Source of the DNA: Isoetes taiwanensis
Taxonomy: Eukaryota; Streptophyta; Lycopodiopsida; Isoetales; Isoetaceae
Length of the DNA: 64,000 nt
Assembly: GCA_021234155.1 (NCBI GenBank)
Contig: JAJEKV010000059.1
Coordinates: 3,293,167-3,357,166, forward strand
Reading direction: 5' to 3'
Shown here: one piece after another, positions 54,499-64,000 of the stretch
Numbering within the stretch: the stretch's first letter is position 1
Layout of the letters: every line of letters begins with the position of its first letter
Translations under genes and position numbers: made by a program
The notes under the pieces: model-generated
What the model saw: only the letters and a program-made list of their open reading frames with translations
What the model was told of the DNA's origin: nothing
Databases searched by the model: none

Positions 54499-57400
54499 AG
54501 GCCCCCAAAATAATAATGTTATTAGTTTTTTGTGTTGTTTTTTGTGTTATACTGTTAAGATAAACTAATATTACTTTGTGGGTTAATATGTTGAATAACT
54601 AGATGCAGTTAAACAACGAGATTCTTATTTAAGGTTTTTCAGTATGGTATATCTACCTAGTAAGCACCTATATTTTCTTAGCATGGTTTGTTCGTATAGT
54701 TTACCACTATGGTTCTTTGTGATGGTGAACTTTATTGGTTTATTTATATGTGACATGTGGTCTAAGTAATAGTATAGGTTGTAAACCAGTAGTGTTAAGA
54801 AATCTATTCTATTCTATTCCTTATTAGAATCGGGCAACTTATAGTGGTATTCCAGTCAACTTATGTTTATCTTGCCGCATGAGCCATTGATGTTGCATAG
54901 AATAAATGCTTCAAGTTTCTTCATTAAAATAAGTAGCAGTTTATCTCTCAAAATAGTAATGGCTTTGCATCTTCAAAGTATTTTGTGTTTGATGTAAGCC
55001 CATTATGTTTCAAATTGATAGTTGATAATAACTTAGCAACATGTTCTATTTGTAAACCACTAGTGGGATTTAGCTTTAAGAATTTCTACAACTCATGGTG
55101 GTTGCCCTATGAAATCATCAACGTAGTGTCATATGGGCCATTGTTGTTTTATGGATTAAAGGATTCAAGTCTATTACGAAAAATAATTAACATGTTTTCC
55201 ATCAAAATAGATTATAGCTTTGCACCTTTAAGACGCATTGCATTGGAAGCAAACCAATGATGTTCTATGGTATATATTGGAAGCTTAGGTGTATGGCTCT
55301 ATCTAATATTCTCATGGAACCAACGATAGATTGTTGAAAAAACCAAAGCTTGTTTATTTTATAAACCATCCTAACAAACTAAGCCACTATCTAGTTTGTA
55401 ATTCAAACTATGTTCAAAACAAATGGCAACTTACAGTGATAAATGCTCATGTTTTACTATTGTTGGGATGTTTTCCTGGAAAAATATTGTTCTAAAAGCA
55501 TATGTGGTTTCTCTAATGTGTAGCATTCTAATTTAAAAATTAGCATAATAGTAAGAGATAATTGTCCAAATTCACAAATAACAGATAAAATAAAGATGCT
55601 TATATTTATGTCGTAAATATATACTCATTACAGTAATTTTTTAGAGATTTATAATTGTTTTGAGAACATTGAAAACATTAAATTATAAAATGTCCAAATC
55701 TTGATGTGTTTTCCATCCCTCTTTGGATATTTGCGCTACCTTTAGCTTCAAACGCTTAAAAGTCCTTGCACATTTAGGTTGGACATATTTGGACAAGCAT
55801 TTTTCTGTTCACCATTGAAATCTTTGCAGCATGCTAATACGTGCTTGCTGCTATCCCTTGCTGCTATCCCTGACTCTATACTTATCAAACACCGCCATGC
55901 GCACAGTTTTATGCTTTGATTTAGGCATGCGCTTAAGAGTGGCATCCTAATGAACTTGATATGTCTTCAGTTAAGAAGAAAAATTGGATGAAGCTACATC
56001 ATTGGAAGGACTTCCTCCAAGATTTCTATTCGAAAACCATGTGGCAAGGGCCATGCAATGTATCTTTGAATCTCATCTCCAGATATAATGACAAGGCAGG
56101 CTCAAATTCTGAATTTACTAATAAGAACTTTAGATGAGGATGACCTTGCTTGTGGCAACACACCAAGGACGATAGAAAAATCTAACTATATAAGAAAAAA
56201 CAAGTACATGGAAAATAAGACACCACAAACGATAAAGTCATGTACACCTCAAAATGGCAAGCAACATTTCAACATTGCCATAAAGAATACATTGCATCAA
56301 ACCAACATAAAAGAGACATCATATCCACTGTACAAAACTTGGCATCGGTTTTACATCCTACAAGCAACAATCCAAATAAGCACAACAAACAATATAGCCA
56401 TGAACAAATAATACTGCTTCAGTGAAGCCAAATGAACTATAGCATAAAACATGCAGCAGTGTACTGAGTTATGGATGTTCACAAAAGAAATACTAACCTG
56501 CCCGAAGGTAATGATGAATCCACTTCAAGTAAATCTGCCAGTGTAACAGTGTAAAGCCCATCATGTGAGGAAATTAATAACTCTCCTGTTATGTTCCTCC
56601 CATTACATAGACTACATCCCATGAGATGGGACCTGTCAGAATGCTGTATTCTCTGAGCAGTAATCAGAGAGCTGTTACTCCAATACTTCCAGTCCAACCT
56701 ACTAAAATCTGCTTCTACCACTGTCTACATAGCGGCGAAATGTCTCAAATGTAGATCTGACTTTGTTGAAGATGAAATCTTAGAGCTCTCTTCATCCCAA
56801 AAAAGCAATGGCTTGCCAAAAAGCCTGCCATCCATTGCCCTAGCTGCGGCCTTCTACTTCAAGCACATGTTGCTCTTCCTTCGCCTAGCCAGAGACCTAT
56901 GATGATCCCCGTAGACGCCATTGCGTTGCTGATCTTGTTCTGCAGCTGACATAGACAGAAAGTAAGAAAACTAAATTCATACAAAACCTGTAAACAGGAA
57001 TGCAAAACTGTAACGGAAATCCATGCCGTAGCTCTTGTCGTGCCTGTTTCACAAGCAAATGGTTTCCTCGATGCCATAAGAACTCCAAGCGGAGCATCCA
57101 AAAAAATTTCCTGTGGCACACTGAGGCGCAGAGAACTGAAACGCAGGTGAGGAGGAATAGTGTAGGAAAGACGGAGATCTCAAAATGGGCGGGAAGAAAA
57201 AGATGCTAAAAAAAAAAATAACGCTCAATTTCTAACGCCTGGGAAAAAAAAAAAAACATTTTTGAATTTTTAATTCAAATAGACTCTATTCTCTCGTATA
57301 CTCCAACATTTAAAGATTCCAGGATCTTATGGTCGTCTTATGCACATGGCGACATAAAGCCAAATACACAGACATTTGTGGCCTGCAAGTTTCAAAAACG

Positions 57401-57873
57401 AGAGATATGGATAAACAGGCTTTAGCAAGATAAGATTTGTTAGGTTTTTATTTAGGCTTGGGTCATTAGATTGCCTTCAATTTTTAAACTTTAAAATCTA
57501 ACAATCTATATTATACCACCTCAGAGTTGCTGAGGTGGAGCATCTCAGATTTTGGTGAGGTGGAAGTACAACGTGGATAGGTTAGAATTGCAGGAAAAAC
57601 ACAGTTGAATGACACTAAGTCATTAAATGCAATTCACTACTTTTCGATCCATAGTTGAATGACACTAAGTCCATAAAAGCAATTCATTGCTTAAGCTTGG
57701 AAAAATCATTGCATTATATGCAAGTATCCTTTTGGGTAACATTTGACTAAGTTTGAAACGAGACTGTTAACACAATTATTGGGACACCCGCATGAAACGG
57801 TTTTATCCAAGTCGAAAGTCGAGATCCAATGAAGACAACACATTCATAGTTTTTCTATACAGAGCAATCCTTA
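54499..57873. other. Long AT-rich region with little coding signal
   Basis: Mostly AT-rich. Possible exon-like pieces on the minus strand are 56721-56479 (LDWKYWSNSSLITAQRIQHS, then GCSLCNGRNITGELLISSHD) and 57119-56990 (IFLDAPLGVLMASRKPFACE), with a leader rich in TTTTCTTCC upstream. These may belong to one minus-strand gene that I cannot identify. Poly(A) runs lie at 57216 and 57245. At 57595-57690 GAATGACACTAAGTC is repeated at 53-bp spacing. Confidence 0.3.
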
Positions 57874-57913
57874 GAGCGCCTAGTTGAGTTTTGAGCGCCT
57901 AGTTGAGTTTCGA

Positions 57914-58593
57914 ATGACGAGGTCGGGCAAGAAACATGCCGGATCACCTGAGAAAGCTGAGTACGAAGGAGATTCTGCATCGATGCTATCCATGATCACG
58001 GAAATGAAATCGGCCATAGAGGACCTCCGAGAGATGCTAGGGGAAGTGCTTCAACAAAATAAAATTTTGACGACTCAGAACCTGGAATTGAAAGAAGCTC
58101 TGTCACAGAAATACGAAATTAGGGTTCCTGATATGAATGAGATCACGCATGTGGTAGCAGAACAGTTAGTGAAACATGATGAGGTACTGTCACAGGAATC
58201 CAAAGAACAAGAAATTAGAGCACGAAATCTCAAACTCTCAGGTCTGGAAGAGGAAGAAAATGAAGATATAAATCAGATAGTAGACCATTTTTTTAAGGAC
58301 ACTATGAAACTCCATGAGCCCCAAATCGTGCATTGCAGAAGGTTAGGGAAGCCAGGGCATTACCATCGTCCAATCCTGATCAAATTTGCGGATGTAGATG
58401 CACGCAACAGGGTGCTTCTGAATAAATCAGTTCTGAAAGGGAGGAAGCTCTGGCTGGATGTTGATCTCACTCCAGCCCAATTAGAAGTCCGTAAAAAAAG
58501 TTTAAGGTGAAAGAAGGAAGGGATGCAGGTTTTATAGCATACTTGGACAGAACTAGGAAAGCTGTGGTTACATCTAGAAAGAAGAATAATTAG
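57914..58593 (+). pseudogene. LINE ORF1 (coiled coil plus RRM-like domain)
   Basis: ATG at 57914 (MTRSGKKHAG) starts ORF1. The TTG 30 bp upstream is not a plausible plant start. Residues ~25-70 form an acidic helical region (MITEMKSAIEDLREMLGEVL), probably a coiled coil. Then comes the RRM/CTD-like part: EIRARNLKLSGLEEEENEDI, VDHFFKDTM, IVHCRRLGKPGHYHRPILIK, LWLDVDLTPAQLEVRKK. This layout resembles ORF1 of animal LINEs (transposase-22-like), which package RNA as a trimer. One frame break lies in an A7 run at ~58493. Beyond it the sequence goes on as FKVKEGRDAGFIAYLDRTRK and ends at TAG 58591. Without correction the protein ends at 58510. Confidence 0.75.
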
Positions 58594-58599
58594 GGAATT

Positions 58600-60198
58600 C
58601 GGACCCTAAGGGTGCTAGCTTGGAATGTACATGGGCTATCTCAAGCCAAGGTACATGCCTGTGAACATGTCTGGAAGCAAGCAGATATTTTATTGTTCTC
58701 AGAAACTTGGGAACACCAAATGCGAGGTTTACCACAGATTGAAGGTTTTGATATTTTAGGATCAGCCTGGAATACCAAAGAGATTGGTGTGGGACGGGGA
58801 CATGGTGGAATTGCAGTTTATATCCGTAATGACTTAAGATGTATTGCCAAGGTCCTGAAAAAACACAGACATAATCAGTTCATATGGATTGAGCTGATTC
58901 TTAGTAATAAGAAGATCTATCTAGCCAGCTGCTATTTTGCTCCCTTAAATATGAAGCTATATCAGAGCAAAGACATGAATAAGGACAGTCCTCTTCATGA
59001 CTTAACCACGGATATCATTGAATTCAACAGACTAGGAGAAGTATTAATTGTTGGCGACTTTAATGCTAGAACTGATGGACTGCAAGCAATCTCATATGAG
59101 AATATAGGAGACCACCTGTTAGAAGAATATAGTGAGCATGAATATATCAGATCTACAATTGACAAGGTGAAGAATAACATGGGGGAATATTTGGTGGAGC
59201 GTGCAACAATATGTAATTTGAGGATCTTGAATGGCATCACACGGTTTGAAAACACGGATGGATTCACATGTTTCACTCCCACGGGAGCCAGCACAGTGGA
59301 TTACATGCTGGCCAATAAGCAAAATTCGGTGCACCAGTTTGTGATTTTGGAGAAAGAAGTGGAATCTGATCATGCGGGTTTATGGTTTGAGTTGAGCGGA
59401 CAGGTGCATAGACAACCCGTTATGAGAACTTTTACTCCCAAAATCAAACTGGACTTTAAACAGAGAGAAAAATATCAGAGACATTTGGACTCTATGCTAA
59501 CAAACTTGCAGTGGATGGGAGATCTCGAGATAGATTCCCAAAATTTGACCAAACTGATGTTAGAGGCAGCCAGTATGGGATTTGGTGTAACCACAAAAAG
59601 ACAAGGTGGACGCCCTTGCAACAGTTGGTGGGATGATGACTGTAAGAGGGCGAAGGCTTGTTTGCCAAAAAACTGCAGGGTAAAACCCAAATGGTATAAG
59701 AAACTCATCAAAGAGAAGAAGAGCCAGTTCCATGCAAAAAAACAGTCCGAGCTTTCTCATACACTTCACGAGAATCCCAAATTGTTCTGGAAAAAACTGC
59801 AAGGTAAACAGGTTGACACGGATTTGAAGGTAGATGATCTTCTTTCTTTGGTTCAGAGTATTTATTTTAACGCAGAGGCTGGTGGAATGCCAATAAGAGT
59901 ATTTATTTCAACAAGAATGCCAATAATCAGCATTACGGAAGAGATCTTTGATGAGGAAGACGTGGAGGCTCAACTCAAGCGAATGAAAAATGGGAAAGCT
60001 CCAGATTTGATGGGTTTGTCTGCTGAACTGATGAAGTGGGCAGATGGCAGAATGATACACCAAATAACAGACCTCATGAACATGGCTGTACGACATGGTT
60101 TACCGAAATCCTGGAGGGAATGCAGGATTGTCCCAATACACAAGTCTGGCAGCAAGAGATTGGTAGCGTGTATTCTAAACTTTTGGGAGGCCTCTTAG
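58600..60198 (+). pseudogene. LINE ORF2, AP endonuclease and start of reverse transcriptase
   Basis: Begins seven bases after the ORF1 stop, with no ATG: RTLRVLAWNVHGLSQAK. The AP-endonuclease motifs are all there: NVHG, LLFSETWE (catalytic Glu), GGIAVYI, ASCYFAP, IVGDFNARTDG, STVDYMLAN, SDHAGLW (catalytic His). This domain nicks the target DNA. The linker (60% of the frame) leads to the reverse transcriptase start: EEDVEAQLKRMKNGKAPDLM, LMNMAVRHGLPKSWRECRIV, PIHKSG. Here a deletion and frameshift replace the NYR-type block (60150-60198). The endonuclease looks intact. Confidence 0.85.
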
Positions 60199-61100
60199 AG
60201 CAAAAAATTAGTGAATGGGCAGAATGCCATGACAAGAGAGGTCACTGTCAGGCAGGTTTCAGGAGAAAACACAATACTTTGGACCATCTTCTTACTCTAA
60301 GAGTACTTTTTGAACAAGCCAAGAAACCGAGACAAGCTCTTTACTTGGCATACATCGATTTCTCGAAGGCCTTTGATACCGTTCCTCGAGACAAACTGTA
60401 GTTGAGGATGGAACAGCTTGGTGTTCCATCTGTTTGGAGAGGGGCAGTAGCACGATTATATGAAGAGGTGCTTGCCAGATTGTCTACAGAGGTACCACAT
60501 GAAATTCAAAGCACGATGGGAGTTCGCCAAGGATGTCAATGTCACGAAGCTGTTCGGACTCTATATAGATGAGTTGGAGGAGTGGTTACAGAGTTGCGGA
60601 CAGGCTGGAGCCAAGTTAGGAAGTTCTGTAATACAATTACTGTTGTATGCAGTGTTGATGGCAGATTCCCCAGAAGGCCTACAAGAGCATTTAGACAATC
60701 TGAGTCATTTCTGCACATCCAGAAGCATGAAAGTGAATCTTTCTAAAACAAAGACTATGGTGATTGGCACCACAAAACATCCGATTTTTTCATATCGGGG
60801 AGAGCAATTAGAGGATGTTATTTCGCTATAAGTATTTGGGCACGGAGATTTGCACAAATTATAAATGGAAAGAATGTGTGAAAAGCATCATGGGAGGTAA
60901 AGGCTGCGTTATACTCTATCTTTGTCTAAATGCCACAATTCATCTCTATCTAGTTGGGGACTTAAAAGATGCTTTTAAGACCTTGGTGCGGAACGATCGT
61001 CTTATCACGGTGCCCCATCCGGGGCCCTTGAAGACACATTAAGCTCATGGAATCAGATAGAACAGGTCCTAAAGATTTTTATCCAAGAGGAATTAGGGGT
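60140..61100 (+). pseudogene. LINE ORF2, reverse transcriptase part (frameshifted, active site deleted)
   Basis: YSKLLGGLLEQKISEWAECH, then QAGFRRKHNTLDHLLTLRVL and LYLAYIDFSKAFDTVPRDKL with the first catalytic Asp in IDFSKAFD, then a TAG at 60399. RMEQLGVPSVWRGAVARLYE and EIQSTMGVRQGC follow in one frame, then KLFGLYIDELEEWLQSCGQA in another. The motif that should be YADD-x-V reads LLLYAVLMADS (60637-60670): three codons including both Asp residues are missing. SMKVNLSKTKTMVIGT and YKYLGTEI (thumb) remain. Confidence 0.85.
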
Positions 61101-61700
61101 GCACAGGTGATTCCTTATGCAATTTTGTTGGCGAAAATGGGGCTGCTCCTTTAGAAGCGGAAGCTTTATGCTTGACCATAAACCGTGAGCAGTAAGGAGT
61201 ATGGATATAAATAGATTGCCAAGAATGGCAATGGAATTGCCATCAGGGGTGGCTTCAAGAGGTATATATGTGGGCTGGTAGATGGGGATAATGGTAGAAA
61301 AGCTGGCGGATTAGGAGATCGGTGTAAGGGAAGCAATTCAAGAAAATTACATTTAGAAAATTATGGGAAAAGCGTGGATCAAGGAAGATCTTCTATCAAG
61401 CAGTAAACCTCTCGCTCATATATGCGGTAGCGGACTACTGAATGCTCCTATATCTAAACGGTGAAGAAAACAATTGCAAGATCTGGTCGGGTTCACATGC
61501 TTTGAAAGTGGAACCCAAGGCGTTGGATGAATTTAATCCGAGAGAGGATAGAACATGTGACATTTGCCCGTCGGCGAAGTGGAAGATGAGAAGCATATTT
61601 TTCTACGATGATTACGCCTATCGGCATTATACGGGACCGGTATGGTATTTGTCAACCAAATTTTCATTCTTTACTATCACTAGATTCTAGATTGCTAGGC
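61100..61700 (+). pseudogene. LINE ORF2 C-terminal remnant
   Basis: Mostly broken frame. At 61442-61690 the plus strand reads YLNGEENNCKIWSGSHALKV, RTCDICPSAKWKM, FFYDDYAYRHYTG, which looks like the Cys/His-rich end of LINE ORF2 (C-x2-C...H-x-C-type) with its His and later Cys changed. Confidence 0.5.
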
Positions 61701-61796
61701 TGTTTTATGAGATCAGTGGAATCTCACAGAGATTTACTGCTCAAAATTCAACAACAATAGCGTTACTCATTGTACTCTGTTTGCTTCATGACCCTT

Positions 61797-61818
61797 AATT
61801 ATTATTATTATTATTATA
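61797..61818. repeat. ATT microsatellite, likely LINE tail
   Basis: AATTATTATTATTATTATTA and so on, directly after the LINE 3' region. Several LINE clades end in a short tandem tail rather than poly(A). Confidence 0.75.
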
Positions 61819-62896
61819 TGGTTAGACACCGATACCTTAGACAATGGTACCTTAGCCCACATGTTCATTCTCCAAAAGCAGTCGATGTGTTTATCTGTCT
61901 AAATGCACTCATAATAAAGTTGAAGAGTCTTCTTTCCATAGCCATGCTCCTTTACATAAGAATGCCCCTTTACATAAGAATCGAAGCGGGTTCTTACATC
62001 ATGCCAATCCATTAGGTTGAACTTGGAATCTTTCATATTCTTAGAGATTTAATGGGAAATAGAAGTCAAGTTGATTATATCTCAATAAGATTTATTCAAG
62101 ACATTTAAGTTTTAGAATGTAATAATATCTCAATGGATTTTAAAAAAGAGGTTGAGTACCGGATAGAACCAGACACCAGTTTTCTTTGACTCTATTCCAA
62201 CTTCACACAAATCCCCTTGACATTGGTGGTGGTTGCAATTCTAGATATTTGGGCAAGACCTTCATACTTGAAGTTAATACTATCTTAACTTTTGGAAAAT
62301 CTGAGCTGACACCACTAAGTCTAACGTTCACGTAATTTTGAATTCGCACAAGATTGAGTAAAGAGAAATGTTTCGGGAGGCCTTGGCCGCCCCAAAAGTT
62401 TCTTGTACAATATAATATACAAGGCCAGCCCAGAGTTTAATAGTTCAGTTAATTCATGCCTACCTCTTACTTTCAATAGATTAGATCTTGCTTGATTATC
62501 AAATTACCTAGATTCATACAAGAAACAACGTTGTTCACATCCTTTATTCCATGAAAATGATATCATTATCATTTTTTTTTTTTTATTATAGTTCCTCTAG
62601 TAGTTGTATAAAATTGCATATTTTTAATTTTTGTATTTTTTGTTTTTGGATTGGCATGTATAGACAATTTAAGTAGGACATTATTATTATTATTAGCGTT
62701 ATCTTTATTTTCATCTATATTAGATCTTTGCAATTTTAGGCATTCATGCCCCTTCTATTGTTTGGGTCCCATGGCCAATCGGTTTCCGTGCACATTAAAC
62801 ATTGCATCCATCCATCCATCTTCAATACCAAATTCACGTTCATAAAGCCAAAGTTGCTATAAAAACTATAAACAATATGTTCTTGATGTCTATGTA
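61819..62896. other. Unassigned AT-rich stretch
   Basis: No gene. A T14-type run lies at about 62573-62584. GGGAGGCCTTGGCCGCCCC near 62376 resembles the palindrome at 45948-45969. Nothing else seen. Confidence 0.35.
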
Positions 62897-63948
62897 GTTA
62901 CTGGGAACGCCGTTCCGAAAGCATTCCCGTTCCGGAAGGCGTTCCCTAGGGTTCCACATTCTCGGAATGCCAAGTTCCAGTTTCGGACGGTTTGTTACCG
63001 GGAACATCGTTCCGAACGCCGTTCCCATCTTTGTGAACCACGTTCCTGGTAAGTTTCCAAGAAAGAAGTAAGAAAATCAATGGTTTATAGTTCATTTTTT
63101 CTCCTTCTTTGCTTCTTTTTTTTGGTAGGAAGGAATGGTACAACTGGGAATGGCTCTTTGTTCAGTCTTTTTCATAAAAACACAAAGTGCTTTGCAATGG
63201 ACTACTCAGATGTTTTATGATTGTCTCTCTCGTGTTTGTTGTTTAATTTACGTTCCTCCTCTGTTGTATCTCTCGGTTTGCGATCTCATTTATAAATCTA
63301 ACCATTTTGCATTTTGATGATGGGAATTTTGATTTGTTTTCCTAGCTCAGTCAGAGGGAGCCATGTGTTCTTGAAGAATGACCTGGAGACTCTAGGTGGC
63401 AAAGGAGGAGTAAGTCTAAAGCATTAAGGGGCGTTAAAGAGTTGAGAAAACTTGTTGCAGAACTGTAGAATTTATTTTTTGATGGAGATTTTTAGTGCTG
63501 CATTGTAACGGATTAAATGGCACTATTGATTTTGAGAAACGTTATCTCTAAGGAAAGGGAAATATTCCAACAAGTATTTTTTTTAGTTTGTCAAAAGGCC
63601 TCAGTGCCTAATCTTAACTCCCCTATCTTGGTTATTTTAGACTTCTATTGTGCCAGAATTATAGACGTACTACTGTATTCTAAGTCTTGAATATAATGTT
63701 ATATAAAAAATTAAGCATCTACGGAGTGGTTTAATATGTTTCCATCTTCAAAGCGGTCTCTATGAATCATTTCTAAATTCTAAGTATTCCACAATGATCA
63801 TTATGCAAAGTGAATGCCAAAACTGTCTTTAGATTTTAAAAATTCGAATGTTGGCCGTTCTCGTTCCTATTTGTTCTCGTTCCCGTTCCACATTTTAGGT
63901 CCACGTTCCCGTTCCCGTTCCCGTTCCCTTCCCCTTCCGGGTGACTAT
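62897..63948. mobile_element. Candidate ~1-kb transposon with CGTTCC-rich ends
   Basis: The left edge (62897-63055) and the right edge (63855-63945) are both dense in CGTTCC/GGAACG words: GGGAACGCCGTTCCG on the left, GTTCCCGTTCCCGTTCCCGT on the right. The outermost bases TAGTTACTGGGAA on the left resemble the inverse of the right, TAGTCACCCGGAA. The interior (63060-63850) is AT-rich with no transposase. Dense subterminal repeats with short inverted ends fit a non-autonomous hAT-like element, but no 8-bp target duplication was found. Confidence 0.4.
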
Positions 63949-64000
63949 GCTATAAGTAGCTTATATTTCATATTTGTTGGGCGACTTTATACATGCAAAG

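Larger units (their letters stand above)
57874..61818 (+). mobile_element. Non-LTR retrotransposon (LINE), inactive
   Basis: Two reading frames, ORF1 and ORF2, with an AP endonuclease and reverse transcriptase in ORF2, ending in a simple (ATT)n tail at 61797-61818. The 5' end has a short tandem duplication (GAGCGCCTAGTTGAGTTT, twice, 57874-57911). No target duplication was found. ORF2 has at least four frame breaks and lacks the catalytic Asp pair, so this copy cannot move by itself. Confidence 0.9.

Overview
The window looks like repeat-dominated nuclear DNA from a land plant with a large genome. The plant assignment rests on primer-binding sites complementary to the 3' end of plant initiator tRNA-Met, chromovirus-type Ty3/gypsy elements, a TRIM-like mini-retroelement and an EXORDIUM-family gene fragment. 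A DIRS-type tyrosine-recombinase retroelement and a LINE with an animal-style ORF1 point away from flowering plants, towards a fern, lycophyte, bryophyte or other non-angiosperm; that is inference. I see no gene that is convincingly intact and host-encoded.

Layout. (1) 1-11691 and 12038-23752 are two head-to-tail copies of an ~11.7 kb unit. Each holds a TATA-containing promoter beside a short minus-strand coiled-coil gene, a T-rich segment with a minisatellite, a minus-strand gene with a Lys/Glu-rich region followed by a ParB-like domain, an array of GGCGCC palindromes at ~59-bp spacing, hairpin-rich DNA, and a plus-strand transposase-like gene. Copy A stops abruptly inside the transposase; copy B continues to about 24830. 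(2) 24997-34227 is a complete minus-strand Ty3/gypsy element: 2.3-kb LTRs, tRNA-Met primer site, 5-bp target duplication ATACA, and a decayed gag-PR-RT-RH-IN. (3) 34273-36060 is minisatellite and unclassified coding debris. (4) 36113 to about 38960 is a decayed DIRS-like element with the C-terminal RNase H region and a tyrosine recombinase; it shares a ~120-bp block and a 20-bp terminal motif with the 11.7-kb unit. (5) 39000-47500 is gene-poor, with local duplications, a SINE-like sequence, a 120-bp foldback and a GTAC-rich repeat. (6) 47498-49922 is a composite TRIM-like element, with 112-bp end repeats that look identical and target duplication AAGAT, enclosing a chromovirus integrase fragment. 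(7) 50000-57870 holds an EXORDIUM-like fragment, a possible small spliced gene with its promoter, and a second fragment of the transposase family. (8) 57874-61818 is a dead LINE. (9) 62897-63940 is bounded by CGTTCC-rich repeats.

The most novel candidate is the 11.7-kb unit: a ParB-like gene and a DDE/RNaseH-like transposase gene transcribed divergently from a palindrome array. One warning applies to all sequence detail in 1-34222. Differences between the two copies, and between the two LTRs, cluster at CAG/CTG and GGCGCC sites and look like systematic sequencing error at methylated cytosines. Many apparent frameshifts may therefore be artefacts.
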